Origin: Bacteroidota bacterium
GTDB taxonomy: Bacteria > Bacteroidota > Bacteroidia > Bacteroidales > FEN-979
Direction: 5' to 3'
Length of the DNA: 64,000 nucleotides
NCBI GenBank assembly: GCA_026391805.1
Contig: JAPLDJ010000016.1
Span: 1-64,000 of the forward strand
A program made the translations under genes and the position numbers. Position 1 is the stretch's first letter. Every line of letters starts with the position of its first letter. Shown piece after piece: positions 34,167 to 43,453 of the stretch. Under the pieces are notes generated by a model. It saw only the letters and a list, made by a program, of their open reading frames with translations. It was not told the origin of the DNA and made no database searches.

Positions 34167-35558
34167 TTATTTAGTGAACGGTCCGGTTTTGTGACTTTTC
34201 GTTCCGAAGTGAACCTTTGCGCCAACCTCAATTCCAAAAGAAAAAGGATCTTTTACAGATTCTGATTCCTGTTCCACGAACGGCTGGAAATAATGTTTAT
34301 AATACGGCTGTGCATAGATGCTGAACTGTTTTGTTATCCTGTAATCGAGATCCAGGGCAGCCTGGAGTTCCCAGTTCACCTTTACGCGTTCCAGTGAATT
34401 GTCGTCCACCCGCACCAGGGTTGCATTGGGATAATCAATGAAGGGCTGGGCCTCTCTCGAACCGATGAGGAACGAAACCGACGGGCCCACCTTGATCCCG
34501 AGGCTGAAATGATTCGTCGAGACCAGCTCATATCCCAGCATCAGCGGGATCTGCACATAGGTGTAACGGCTCACCGCCCGGTCGTCGGCAAAATGCTGAA
34601 TGCTGTCGTAAACCGCAATGTCCTTGGTGGTGTATACGATCTGATTCCCTGGCGAAACAGTGAATGAGATGATGCTGGTAAAGTAGCCGATGCTGTCCTT
34701 GCTCTTATAGTTGACACGGTAGCTGTTCTGATTATAAACATAGCCCAGGCCAACCCCGGTCTGAACCGAGAATTTGCCGGCATGATAGGTCAGGCCGGCA
34801 TTGACCCAGTAATTGGTTTCGGTATACCGGACCGAATTCCTGTAAACCGCCAGTTCGGGAGAAACACCCATATTGGCTGAAAAGAACTGCGGGATCTCTC
34901 TTTTACTCACCGGTACGCTGGTGATGCCTTGTGGCGTTATGAACCTCAGGATGGTATCTTCAGCGGGAATGGTATGCAGTTCAGGAATATTCCCGGTTGC
35001 CATATAATTCAGATCGTATCCGTAAGGATTCCGCACCGGTTGACCAGGGCTGATCTCCCCGGAAGCTGGTTTCTCTGCTGGTTCGGGTGCCGGAGGGAGT
35101 CCGGGATTGGTTACTTTCGGTAAATTTAAGGCATATTCGGCCGGTTTTGATTTTATTGATGCTTTTAAGGTCTTGTTAACAACAGGCACTTCGGTTTTTG
35201 CACCAGGTGGCTGAACAGCTTTTTGGGTTTTCTTTTCTTCTTTGGATGAAATGGAGGATGTTGCAGGCGTGCGATCGGATGATGGGGAAGGTGAAGGGCT
35301 TTTCACGATGGTACTTTCGTTGCTGACCGGTTTCAGCAGGAAGAAGGCACCAACCAGGATGACGGCTGCAGCACCGATCCAGAATGCTTTTGGAACGTTT
35401 GTGAACCTGAAATGGGCGAGTTCGGTCCTGAGCAATTTGCGGCTGATACCTTTCCACAGACCTGCAGAAGGCTCAATCTGGCGGCTCCCCAACATGGTCC
35501 GGAACAGATCGTCCAACCCGCCACCCGTATCAGTCATCTTATTTTGATCGTCACTCAT
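34167..35558 (-). CDS. Inner-membrane/outer-membrane-barrel fusion, probable sigma regulator
   Basis: The 463-residue protein has an unusual layout. A short cytoplasmic head (residues 1-56) includes LDDLFRTMLGSRQIEPSAGLW, which resembles the N-terminus of Bacteroidota anti-sigma proteins. One membrane helix follows (about 57-75). A long Pro/Ser/Lys-rich stretch suited to crossing the periplasm runs from about 76 to 235. The C-terminal half is made of amphipathic strands ending GAKVHFG, like an outer-membrane beta-barrel. The start is 8 bases after the ECF sigma gene stop. I infer an anti-sigma or sensor role from the head and the position. A plain porin is the alternative, but it would not need the cytoplasmic head and inner-membrane helix. 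Confidence 0.72.
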   Translation of the reverse strand: MSDDQNKMTDTGGGLDDLFRTMLGSRQIEPSAGLWKGISRKLLRTELAHFRFTNVPKAFWIGAAAVILVGAFFLLKPVSNESTIVKSPSPSPSSDRTPATSSISSKEEKKTQKAVQPPGAKTEVPVVNKTLKASIKSKPAEYALNLPKVTNPGLPPAPEPAEKPASGEISPGQPVRNPYGYDLNYMATGNIPELHTIPAEDTILRFITPQGITSVPVSKREIPQFFSANMGVSPELAVYRNSVRYTETNYWVNAGLTYHAGKFSVQTGVGLGYVYNQNSYRVNYKSKDSIGYFTSIISFTVSPGNQIVYTTKDIAVYDSIQHFADDRAVSRYTYVQIPLMLGYELVSTNHFSLGIKVGPSVSFLIGSREAQPFIDYPNATLVRVDDNSLERVKVNWELQAALDLDYRITKQFSIYAQPYYKHYFQPFVEQESESVKDPFSFGIEVGAKVHFGTKSHKTGPFTK

Positions 35559-35566
35559 TGTGATGA

Positions 35567-36124
35567 TTAACTTTTTTTCGATGTATTATATTCATTCAGT
35601 TTTATCCTCAGCGTCCTTCTCGCTTTCAGCAATTGGGTCTTCGAGGTGTTCTCGGAGATGTTCAGCGTCTCCGCAATTTCCTTATGGCTGTAATCTTCCA
35701 GCACATAAAGGGTAAAAACGACCCGGTATCCTTCGGGCAGCGCGCGGATCATCTCCTGTAAAACGTCGGCCGGAATGGGTTCCTGTGTTCCGGTGAAAAG
35801 ATCCTGATCCACGATCTCCGTTTCCCTGATCATTTCAATGTCCTCAAGAAACGGAGTTCTCCGGTTCTTCTTCAGCTCATTCAGGGCATTATTGATCATG
35901 ATCCTTTTCATCCATCCTTCAAAAGAACCTTCCTTCCGGAATGAGCTGATGTTCTGAAAAACCTTCAGGAAACCTTCCTGCAGGAAATCTTCCGCTTCAT
36001 CCCGGTTCTTCGCATACCTGAAACATACCGCCAGCATAGAGGATGCAAATTTCCGGTACAGTTGATATTGTGCATCACGCTTGCCTGCAATACAGCCCTC
36101 GAGTATAGATTCATCAACGATCAT
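35567..36124 (-). CDS. ECF-type RNA polymerase sigma factor
   Basis: The 185-residue protein has sigma region 2 (about residues 20-90, with RDEAEDFLQEGFLKVFQNI) and region 4 with a helix-turn-helix (about 125-180, IAETLNISENTSKTQLLKARRTL). There is no region 3, so it is of the ECF group. It heads a four-gene operon with the trans-envelope protein and two PKD cargo genes (gaps of 8, 34 and 30 bases). It would redirect RNA polymerase to a small regulon, perhaps including its own operon. Confidence 0.92.
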   Translation of the reverse strand: MIVDESILEGCIAGKRDAQYQLYRKFASSMLAVCFRYAKNRDEAEDFLQEGFLKVFQNISSFRKEGSFEGWMKRIMINNALNELKKNRRTPFLEDIEMIRETEIVDQDLFTGTQEPIPADVLQEMIRALPEGYRVVFTLYVLEDYSHKEIAETLNISENTSKTQLLKARRTLRIKLNEYNTSKKS

Positions 36125-36180
36125 CCGAAGTTTGCCGGTTATTAGACAGATATGCCTTTAAAAAGTTGCCTGATCAGGAT

Positions 36181-36188
36181 CAAAGATA
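36181..36188 (-). promoter_or_regulatory. -7 box of the sigma-factor operon
   Basis: On the minus strand the bases are TATCTTTG, 57 bases before the sigma gene start. This is a housekeeping-type box, so basal expression may not need the ECF factor itself. Confidence 0.55.
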
Positions 36189-36267
36189 CAAAAATTGAGA
36201 GGGAAATCCTTCCGGACACAAATCCCCGGCAGGGAAAAACCAAAATTAAAAAATGAGAATCAGCAAC

Positions 36268-36891
36268 TTATGCAATGCCGGCCCTGAGCCGGTCAAAGTT
36301 CTTTTCAAAATGGATTCGTCCCTTGGCGCTCAGGACACCCTGCATATGGTAGATGAACATCTCATTAAAAACCTTGGCAGAAACCAGTTCTTCAAGTGAG
36401 AACATCTCGTTCTCAAACATGTTCTCAACCCGTATCACCTGCAACCGGGCAATGATCTTTGTATCGAGGTCTTTCCGGTAAAATCCTTCCCGCTTGCCCT
36501 TGTTCATGTTGTGGTAAACCGTGTCGTACATTCTTTTCCTCCTGACCACTTTCACGTTCGAATAGAGATCCGGGTAATACTTCCGGATATCATATTCCAT
36601 GGAGGTATTGTAATCACGGAACATGGCATTGATCACCTTATAAACTTCGAGGATCTCCCCGATGGCATCCAGGTCCTTTTTTTCAATTTCCATAAAAAGC
36701 GTGCTGCGCTGCTGATAATCCATCATCAGAACATCTTTTACGAGATCTTCCTTATCGGCAAAGTATTCGTAAAGCGTCTTCTTGGAAATGCAGAGCTGCT
36801 TCGCCACATCATCCATCGTCACACTCTTGATGCCGTAACGGTGGTAGAGCCTCCTGACCTGTTCAAGAATTCGCAGCCTCTTATCATCCAT
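36268..36891 (-). CDS. TetR/AcrR-family regulator (efflux arm 1)
   Basis: The 207-residue protein has the TetR helix-turn-helix at about residues 20-65 (IKSVTMDDVAKQLCISKKTLYEYFADKED, read across two helices), then an all-helical ligand domain. It is divergent from the adaptor/RND genes starting at 37018 and probably represses them. Its closest relative in the window is the TetR protein at 43454-44071, next to the TolC gene. The -7 box ends only four bases before the ATG. Confidence 0.9.
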   Translation of the reverse strand: MDDKRLRILEQVRRLYHRYGIKSVTMDDVAKQLCISKKTLYEYFADKEDLVKDVLMMDYQQRSTLFMEIEKKDLDAIGEILEVYKVINAMFRDYNTSMEYDIRKYYPDLYSNVKVVRRKRMYDTVYHNMNKGKREGFYRKDLDTKIIARLQVIRVENMFENEMFSLEELVSAKVFNEMFIYHMQGVLSAKGRIHFEKNFDRLRAGIA

Positions 36892-36895
36892 TCAA

Positions 36896-36903
36896 CAAAG
36901 ATA
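36896..36903 (-). promoter_or_regulatory. -7 box abutting the TetR start codon
   Basis: On the minus strand TATCTTTG is followed by TTGA and then ATG. The start codon aligns well with the second TetR protein in the window, so the message is probably leaderless. Confidence 0.6.
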
Positions 36904-36960
36904 GCAAAAGAACCCATGGAAACTTTTGCCGATACAAAGTTTTTACACCTTTATTTTCTC

Positions 36961-36968
36961 TATATTTG
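36961..36968 (+). promoter_or_regulatory. -7 box of the RND efflux operon
   Basis: TATATTTG fits TAnnTTTG and lies 49 bases before the adaptor gene. It is arranged back to back with the TetR promoter, 57 bases away, so a single operator between them could control both directions. Confidence 0.6.
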
Positions 36969-37017
36969 CAGCCTTATTTTGTGTGTTCATCTTCATCAGT
37001 ATAACAATCCCATCTTT

Positions 37018-38130
37018 ATGAAAAAAACACTCTTTCTTCTCGGCATATTGATTTTTGCCATCGCCTGCAGCAGTTCTGACAAGAAAGCCCAACTTGAAAA
37101 ACTTAAAAAAGAGCACGACAAGATCGCGGGCCAGATTGCATCCCTTGAAAAGGAATTGAAGTCTTCCGATGATGTAAAAGCTGCGATCGTCAGCATCGAA
37201 ACATTGACCCGAAACTCTTTTGATCATTACATCGAGGTCCAGGGCAGGATCGACGGGAACGAGAACATCGGCGTAAGTCCCCGTACAGCCGGGGTGGTCA
37301 CGAAGATCATTGCCCACGAAGGCGATTTTGTTCAAAAGGGGCAAGTCCTTGCTACACTGGATGCAGAGGTACTGAGGAGGAACCTTACCGACCTGCAAAG
37401 CCAGCTTGCCTTTGTAACCGATCTGTATGAAAAGCAAAAGGCATTGTGGGATCAGAAGATCGGATCGGAAGTGCAGTACCTCACTGCCAAGAACAACAAG
37501 GAATCGGTCGAAAACAAGATTGCCGCTTTGAAAGACCAGATCAGCATGACCAACATAACAGCCCCGATCGATGGCACCATCGAGGATATTCCCATCAAGG
37601 TCGGACAGCTTGCAACGGCTGGTGTTCCTGCATTCCGGATCATCAATTTTGCAAAGGCCAAAGCCGTTGCCGATGTGGGTGAAGCATACTCTTCAAAGAT
37701 AAAAACCGGCGACCAGGTGAAGATCTTCCTGCCGGATTTGAATACGGAACTCCAGCAGAATGTCACCTTTGCCAGTAAATACATCAACCCGACCAACCGT
37801 ACCTTCATTGTGGAAGTGGAACTTTCACCGGCCAACGGGATGGTATACCGCGCCAACATGATCGCTGTGATCCGGATCAAGGATTATTCGAACCCTTCGA
37901 CCATCGCCATCGCACAGAATTACATCCAGGCATCGAAGGATGAAGGTTCGTATGTTTTCACATCGAAAAATGAAAACGGAAAAAATGTGGCAAAGAAAAC
38001 CTACATCAAGACCGGGATTACTTACAACGGACTGACCGAGATCCTGGGCGGGCTGAAAGAGGGCGATACCCTGATCACAGCCGGTTACAAAGACCTCTAC
38101 GAAGGCCAGGTCATTGACTACAAAAAATAG
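37018..38130 (+). CDS. RND efflux periplasmic adaptor lipoprotein
   Basis: The 370-residue adaptor starts with a lipoprotein signal whose cysteine is Cys17 (FAIAC). A coiled alpha-hairpin, split lipoyl domain (SPRTAGVVTKIIAHEGDFVQKGQ... and ...ITAPIDGTIED), beta-barrel and membrane-proximal domains follow in the usual order for HlyD/AcrA-type proteins. It links the inner-membrane RND pump to a TolC-type channel. The open frame extends far upstream through the TetR gene, but the lipoprotein signal fixes the start at 37018. The pump gene begins five bases after its stop. Confidence 0.93.
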   Translation: MKKTLFLLGILIFAIACSSSDKKAQLEKLKKEHDKIAGQIASLEKELKSSDDVKAAIVSIETLTRNSFDHYIEVQGRIDGNENIGVSPRTAGVVTKIIAHEGDFVQKGQVLATLDAEVLRRNLTDLQSQLAFVTDLYEKQKALWDQKIGSEVQYLTAKNNKESVENKIAALKDQISMTNITAPIDGTIEDIPIKVGQLATAGVPAFRIINFAKAKAVADVGEAYSSKIKTGDQVKIFLPDLNTELQQNVTFASKYINPTNRTFIVEVELSPANGMVYRANMIAVIRIKDYSNPSTIAIAQNYIQASKDEGSYVFTSKNENGKNVAKKTYIKTGITYNGLTEILGGLKEGDTLITAGYKDLYEGQVIDYKK

Positions 38131-38135
38131 CCTCC

Positions 38136-41100
38136 ATGAAAGACGCACAGAAGAAGTTCAAGGAATTTTTTGCAACGAGCTGGTCGATTGATAACCGGAC
38201 AAGCATCTATGTACTGACCATCATAATCACCATGCTGGGGATAATGTCCTATATCAGCATCCCGAAAGAGCAGATTCCAGAAATTATTATTCCAACCATT
38301 ATTGTCAATACACCCTATCCCGGAACCTCACCGGAAGATATGGAGAACCTGGTGACCCGGCCGATCGAAAAGGAGACGAAAGCCCTTGCCGATGTTAAGA
38401 AGATCACCAGCAAGTCCGTCCAGGATTTTTCCACCATCGTGGTTGAGTTCAATCCGGGGATCGCAGTCTCGGAAGCCAAGCAGCGCGTAAGGGATGCCGT
38501 TGACAAATCTAAAACCAACCTTCCGACCGATCTTCCGAAGGAACCCGACATCATGCAGGTCGACCTCTCGGAGATCCCGATCATGTACATCAACATCGCC
38601 GGGGATTATGACCTACAGCGGCTGAAAAAATATGCCGACGATACCAAGGACAGGATTGAAACCCTTAAGGAGATCACACGGGTTGACATTGTGGGAGCAC
38701 TCGATCGTGAGATCAAGGTGGATTGCGACATGTATAAACTTCAGGCAGCCAGTGTCACCTTCAGCGACCTCGAACGTGCCATCGCCAGTGAGAATGTTAC
38801 CGTTTCTGCAGGAACGATCACCAGCTTCGGGACCAAACGGACGATCCGTATTGCAGGCCAGTTCAAGTCACCGGAAGAGATCAAGAACATCATGATCAAG
38901 TCGGGCAGCGGGGCCATCGTTTATGTTAAAGACCTTGCCGAAGTAAAAGATTCGTTCAAGGAACAGGAGAGTTTTTCGAGGATCAACGGGAAAAATGTCA
39001 TTACCCTTAACGTCATTAAAAAAAGCGGGGAGAACCTGCTCAATGCATCGGATGAGATCAAGGACATCCTGGCCGACATGAGGGCCAATGATTTTCCGCC
39101 CGACCTTACCGTCCAGCTTACAGGCGAACAATCGCGTTTCACGCGAAGCACGCTGGAAGAGCTGAACAACACCACCATCATCGGTTTCATCCTGGTAACC
39201 CTGATCCTGATGTTCTTCATGGGATTCAACAACGCATTCTTTGTGGGTCTTTCAGTACCCTTGTCAATGTTTGTGGCTTTCCTGATCATGCCCGGTCTCG
39301 GCTTTACCATGAACATGATCGTGATGTTCGGATTCATTTTCGCCCTCGGGATCATCGTGGATGACGCCATCGTGGTGATCGAAAACACACACCGGATACA
39401 CCGAACGGATCCGAACATTGTTACGGCCGCCAAGCATGCGGCCGGGGAGGTGTTTCTTCCCATCCTTTCGGGAACACTGACCACACTGGCACCTTTCTTC
39501 CCGCTTGCATTCTGGCCGGGGATTGTTGGTCAGTTCATGCATTACATGCCGGTAACGCTCATCCTTACCCTTTTTGCTTCCCTCTTTGTCGCCTACATCA
39601 TCAACCCGGTATTCGCTGTTACCTTCATGAGGCATGAATACGACAAGGTTGAACACAAAACAAACATGCGGCGGCTCTTTATTATCAGTGCCATTTTCCT
39701 TGGACTGGCCGTGATCTTTTACATCGGGGGTTCCTTTGGAATGGGTAACGTGATGGTGTTCATGCTGATCCTGAATGCAATCTACCGCTTATGGATCAAG
39801 GATGCCGCATTGAAATTCCAGAATTCAGGCTGGCCCAGGGTTGTTGCATTTTATGAAAAGAACCTGCGGTTTTTCCTGAAAAACCGGAATCCCTATTATA
39901 TTCTGATCACGGTAGTCGGCCTTCTTTTCCTTTCATTTTTCCTGACCGGGATTTCAAAGCCTAAAGTACTCTTCTTCCCCGATAACAATCCAAACACAAT
40001 CAACATTTTTATTAAGATGCCTGAAGGGACCGACCAGCTTGTTACAGATTCTGTCGCCCGGATCGTTGAACGGAGATTGGAAAAAGTGTTCGGAAGGAAC
40101 AACCCCATCGTAGAATCGATTGTGACGAATGTCGGCTTCGGCGCGGGTAGTGGAATGTTCGACCGTTCTGCAGCCTCAAACAAGGGAAAAGTATCAATCA
40201 ACTTTATTGAAAGCCGTTTCCGACATGGCATCAGTACAAACAAATACATGGATGAGATCAGGAATGATGTCAAGGACATTCCGGGCGTTGAGATCAGTGT
40301 TGAGAAAAACAAGATGGGTCCTCCGACCGGGAAGCCCATCAACATTGAAGTTACAGGTGAAGACCTCGACCAGCTGATCGTTACAGCCATTAATTTCCAG
40401 AATTACATCGATTCGCTCAGGATCCCGGGGATCGAAAAGCTGAAATCGGATTTTGACAATAAAAAGCCAGAGATCACCATCGACATCGACCGTGTCAGGG
40501 CCAACCGTGAAGGCATTTCAGTGGGGCAGGTCGGAATGGAACTTCGTACCGCCATTTATGGCAAAGAGGTATCTAAGTACAAGGAAGAAGAAGATGAATA
40601 CCCGATCCAGTTGCGGTATTCGGAAGATCAGCGGAAAAACATTGATAAGGTCATCAATGCCAGGATCACTTACCGGGATATGAATTCAGGGCAGCTCCGG
40701 CAGATCCCGATTTCTTCTGTGGCCAGGATCGGATATAAAGATACCTATGGAGGGATCAACCGGAAGAACCTCAAACGGGTCATCACCATTTCTTCCGAAG
40801 TCTTATCCGGGCATACAGCCAATGAGGTTGTTGCAACGATTAATCAATCCCTCAGGGGGTTCGATCTGCCAAAGGGAATTGCGATCAGCCTCACGGGCGA
40901 ACAGGAAGACCAGGCAGAAACCATGATGTTCCTCATAAAGGCAATGATGGTCGCCATCGGGCTGATTTTTTTCATCCTGATCACACAGTTCCAGTCTGTA
41001 TCGAAATCCCTGATCATCCTGAGTGAAGTGCTGTTCAGCATCATCGGGGTACTGTTCGGCATCTTCGCTTTCCACATGACCATCAGCATCATCATGACCG

Positions 41101-41564
41101 GACTTGGCATTGTGGCGCTCGGAGGAATTGTGGTGAGAAACGGTATCCTGATCGTCGAATTCTGTGACACCCTGCGGGAACGGGGACTGAGGACCCGTGA
41201 AGCCATTATCCAGGCAGGGATGACCAGGATCACCCCGGTCATCCTGACCGCAACCGCAACCATGCTTGGGCTGGTGCCGCTGGCCGTGGGGATGAACATC
41301 AACTTCGTCACCATGTTCACCGAACTTAACCCGCACATCTATTTCGGCGGCGATAATGTAGCCTTCTGGGGCCCGCTCTCCTGGACGATCATTTTCGGAC
41401 TGAGCTTCGCCACGTTCCTGACGCTTATCTTTGTCCCGGCGATGTATCTTATCGATTATGAGATGAAGTTGAAGTTCCGCAGAAGGAGCGCTCACAAGGA
41501 ACTCAAACAAAGACTGAGATCCGAGGGCAGAGGTCCGAGGGCAGAGGTCGGAGGTCTGAGATAG
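38136..41564 (+). CDS. RND efflux permease (AcrB/MexB-like)
   Basis: The 1142-residue pump has twelve membrane helices in two repeats with large periplasmic loops. The proton-relay aspartates are Asp409 and Asp410 in GIIVDDAIVVIENTHR, matching those of AcrB. Substrate classes (drugs, solvents or lipids) cannot be told from sequence. The final 15 residues (from about 1128, RSEGRGPRAEVGGLR) are encoded by the GAGGTCGGAGG word repeat that elsewhere is intergenic, so the natural stop seems to have been lost or bypassed. The TolC partner is encoded 0.5 kb away on the other strand. Confidence 0.94.
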   Translation: MKDAQKKFKEFFATSWSIDNRTSIYVLTIIITMLGIMSYISIPKEQIPEIIIPTIIVNTPYPGTSPEDMENLVTRPIEKETKALADVKKITSKSVQDFSTIVVEFNPGIAVSEAKQRVRDAVDKSKTNLPTDLPKEPDIMQVDLSEIPIMYINIAGDYDLQRLKKYADDTKDRIETLKEITRVDIVGALDREIKVDCDMYKLQAASVTFSDLERAIASENVTVSAGTITSFGTKRTIRIAGQFKSPEEIKNIMIKSGSGAIVYVKDLAEVKDSFKEQESFSRINGKNVITLNVIKKSGENLLNASDEIKDILADMRANDFPPDLTVQLTGEQSRFTRSTLEELNNTTIIGFILVTLILMFFMGFNNAFFVGLSVPLSMFVAFLIMPGLGFTMNMIVMFGFIFALGIIVDDAIVVIENTHRIHRTDPNIVTAAKHAAGEVFLPILSGTLTTLAPFFPLAFWPGIVGQFMHYMPVTLILTLFASLFVAYIINPVFAVTFMRHEYDKVEHKTNMRRLFIISAIFLGLAVIFYIGGSFGMGNVMVFMLILNAIYRLWIKDAALKFQNSGWPRVVAFYEKNLRFFLKNRNPYYILITVVGLLFLSFFLTGISKPKVLFFPDNNPNTINIFIKMPEGTDQLVTDSVARIVERRLEKVFGRNNPIVESIVTNVGFGAGSGMFDRSAASNKGKVSINFIESRFRHGISTNKYMDEIRNDVKDIPGVEISVEKNKMGPPTGKPINIEVTGEDLDQLIVTAINFQNYIDSLRIPGIEKLKSDFDNKKPEITIDIDRVRANREGISVGQVGMELRTAIYGKEVSKYKEEEDEYPIQLRYSEDQRKNIDKVINARITYRDMNSGQLRQIPISSVARIGYKDTYGGINRKNLKRVITISSEVLSGHTANEVVATINQSLRGFDLPKGIAISLTGEQEDQAETMMFLIKAMMVAIGLIFFILITQFQSVSKSLIILSEVLFSIIGVLFGIFAFHMTISIIMTGLGIVALGGIVVRNGILIVEFCDTLRERGLRTREAIIQAGMTRITPVILTATATMLGLVPLAVGMNINFVTMFTELNPHIYFGGDNVAFWGPLSWTIIFGLSFATFLTLIFVPAMYLIDYEMKLKFRRRSAHKELKQRLRSEGRGPRAEVGGLR

Positions 41565-41565
41565 G
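41516..41565. repeat. 'GAGGTCGGAGG' word repeat inside the RND 3' end
   Basis: The units TCCGAGGGCAGAGG, TCCGAGGGCAGAGG and TCGGAGGTCTGAG follow one another, and the RND frame runs through them to a TAG at 41562-41564. The same words fill intergenic gaps at 14113, 27768 and 42055. Confidence 0.7.
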
Positions 41566-41593
41566 AAAGAACCAGAAATACAATATTGAATTA

Positions 41594-41980
41594 TTATTTG
41601 TTGGTTCTGATCGTGTGCCAGTTGTGAAGTAACCTGTATAGTTTTGCTCCAAGGATATCGTATCTCCCAGAAACTTCATCAAACTTTTCTACCGGCATAT
41701 AAGAGAAATCCCTGGCAAATTCCAGCCAGGTCTTTGTCTCAGCAAGCGACCCTAATGCTATCGTCAGGTGATGCTTGAACAAACTCTCATAATTCCTTTT
41801 AGCTTAACCCTCACTGATGTTGGCGGCAATAGATCTTGATGATCTGCGGATCTGATCTGTCAGTGAATACAGTTCCTCTTTCGGGAATGATAATGTAAAT
41901 CGGAATACATCAACTGCAAGAGAGTAAGATTGTGAATATACCTCAAGGTCTTTTACAGATGTAATACTTTTTTTTTCCAT
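41594..41980 (-). pseudogene. Four-helix-bundle (S23/IVP-type) protein with in-frame stop
   Basis: Reading from ATG 41980 gives a 128-residue protein of the four-helix-bundle family first known from 23S rRNA intervening sequences. Its first half ends SIAANISEG and its second half starts AKRNYESLFKHHLTIALGSLAE. Both halves are in the same frame and are separated only by a TAA codon (41804-41806, codon 59), at a place where relatives have a tyrosine or phenylalanine. A single base change from TAT or TAC would explain it. It lies between the two arms of the efflux system, not inside an rRNA gene. A sequencing error is possible. Confidence 0.75.
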
Positions 41981-42054
41981 ACTAATGGTTTTACCCATTA
42001 ATCGGCTTTTCTTCAAAAAGTAATACGAGAAATAAAAAATCTGGTAACTTTACA

Positions 42055-42098
42055 AGACCTCCGACCTCCGACATCCGACCTCAGACCTCCGTCTTCGG
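42055..42098. repeat. 'GACCTCCGACATCC' word repeat touching the TolC stop
   Basis: The minus-strand TolC-type gene ends exactly where a run of GACCTCCGACCTCCGACATC-type words begins. The words are the reverse of the family seen at 14113 and 41516. Confidence 0.65.
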
Positions 42099-43445
42099 CT
42101 AGACCTTCTCCAGCAACTTCGCCAGCCTGATCCTGTTCTTCAGCAGGTCGAACAGCGACTGAATGTAGTCCGATTCAGAGATGAGGAACTGAGAGTATTT
42201 CTGGTTCAGGTCGGTGCTTGAGGAAACGCCCAGGCGGTATTTTTTGAAGGTCTTTTCGTAGATCCTGTTGGCCATATCGAGGCCTTTCTGCTTATTCTGG
42301 AAAACGAGATAAGAGTTGTTAAAATCCTTTTTTAATGTTTCGACCTGGAGCTCCAGCTGCATCCTCATCTTTTCATCGTTCACCTTCATCTTGTCCACAT
42401 TCAGCCGGGCCTGGTCTACTGCATATTTCCGGCTGCCGCTGCTCCAGATCGGGACAGACAGTGTCAATCCCCAGTTGACAGTCTTATACCAGGGATATGC
42501 ATCGCTGGTAAAATTCCAGTCGTTCCGCTGTGCATTGGCAGATGCGCCGAAGAAGCCTGACAGTGTCGGGTGATAAGCTGTTTTCGAAAGCTTATATTGC
42601 ATCAGGACAAGATACTCCTGCTTTTTCAGGATCGTATAATCGATGTTGTGGTCATAATCAAACTGCTGGTTGATCAATACATCCTTCTGGACATTCTTCA
42701 TGAAAAAGTCCAGGTTATCCGTCAAAACGAGCTCCTGGTTATCCTTAAGGCCGATCAGGAACCTCAGGTAGTTGTATGCAAGCAGGCGCTGGCTTTTCGT
42801 CGTGATGATAGAGGCCTCAAGGTTTGAGCGATTCAGTTCCATCTGTTCAACATCGATGTCTTCGATCAGCCCCTGTTTCAATGTTGCTTTCCCTTCTTCC
42901 ACAAGCTGATTGACCGTCTTGAAGGTTGAGTCAAGGATCCTTGTGCTCTCTTCCACGATCAGGAAGCTGATATAGGCTTCTGCCACGAGGTCCTTTACAT
43001 CCATCTTATCCCTGATCATCTTCTGTTTGGCCGTCTCAAGGTAGGCTTTTGCCGTCTGCAATCCTACGATGTACTGGCCACTGTAAAGCAACTGGGTCAC
43101 CCTGCCGCGAACGGTCGCATTGTACTCGGAGCCGAACTGGACCGGGAAAAATGTACCCGGCTGCCCGATGAATTCGCCCGGAATGAGTGAGGTGGGTAGT
43201 GCAAGGTAGTCCATGTAATCAATCCCTCCATCCACCTGGGGCAATCCGATCGCGGTGTTTTGTTTCACCATTTTTTGTGCGATCTTAACGTCGTTGGCTG
43301 AATTCTTCAGGTCAAAATTATTTTCATATGCATAATCCTGAGCCTCTTTCAGCGTCATTGACATTACCTTTCCGGTCTGGGCATTAATTTGAGAGATAGT
43401 ACAGTAGAACGAGATAAAAGCTACCAGGAAAATAATCCGTTTCAT
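42099..43445 (-). CDS. TolC-family outer-membrane efflux channel
   Basis: The 448-residue protein has a signal peptide (ending SQINAQT) followed by two copies of the outer-membrane-efflux-protein domain: long helices with short strands. This is the outer-membrane exit duct of tripartite pumps. It follows a TetR gene by eight bases on the minus strand, whereas the adaptor and RND pump are encoded convergently on the plus strand. The three parts very likely work together but are controlled from two transcripts. Confidence 0.92.
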   Translation of the reverse strand: MKRIIFLVAFISFYCTISQINAQTGKVMSMTLKEAQDYAYENNFDLKNSANDVKIAQKMVKQNTAIGLPQVDGGIDYMDYLALPTSLIPGEFIGQPGTFFPVQFGSEYNATVRGRVTQLLYSGQYIVGLQTAKAYLETAKQKMIRDKMDVKDLVAEAYISFLIVEESTRILDSTFKTVNQLVEEGKATLKQGLIEDIDVEQMELNRSNLEASIITTKSQRLLAYNYLRFLIGLKDNQELVLTDNLDFFMKNVQKDVLINQQFDYDHNIDYTILKKQEYLVLMQYKLSKTAYHPTLSGFFGASANAQRNDWNFTSDAYPWYKTVNWGLTLSVPIWSSGSRKYAVDQARLNVDKMKVNDEKMRMQLELQVETLKKDFNNSYLVFQNKQKGLDMANRIYEKTFKKYRLGVSSSTDLNQKYSQFLISESDYIQSLFDLLKNRIRLAKLLEKV

Positions 43446-43453
43446 CCGTTGAA

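Noticed and set aside
36511-37017. Upstream extension of the RND adaptor gene through the TetR gene
   Set aside because: The open frame is antisense to the TetR gene and lacks a signal; the lipoprotein signal and a promoter box place the start at 37018.
41594-42016. Two separate small genes (62 and 70 codons)
   Set aside because: Both are parts of one four-helix-bundle gene in the same frame separated by a single TAA, and the second half has no good start codon.
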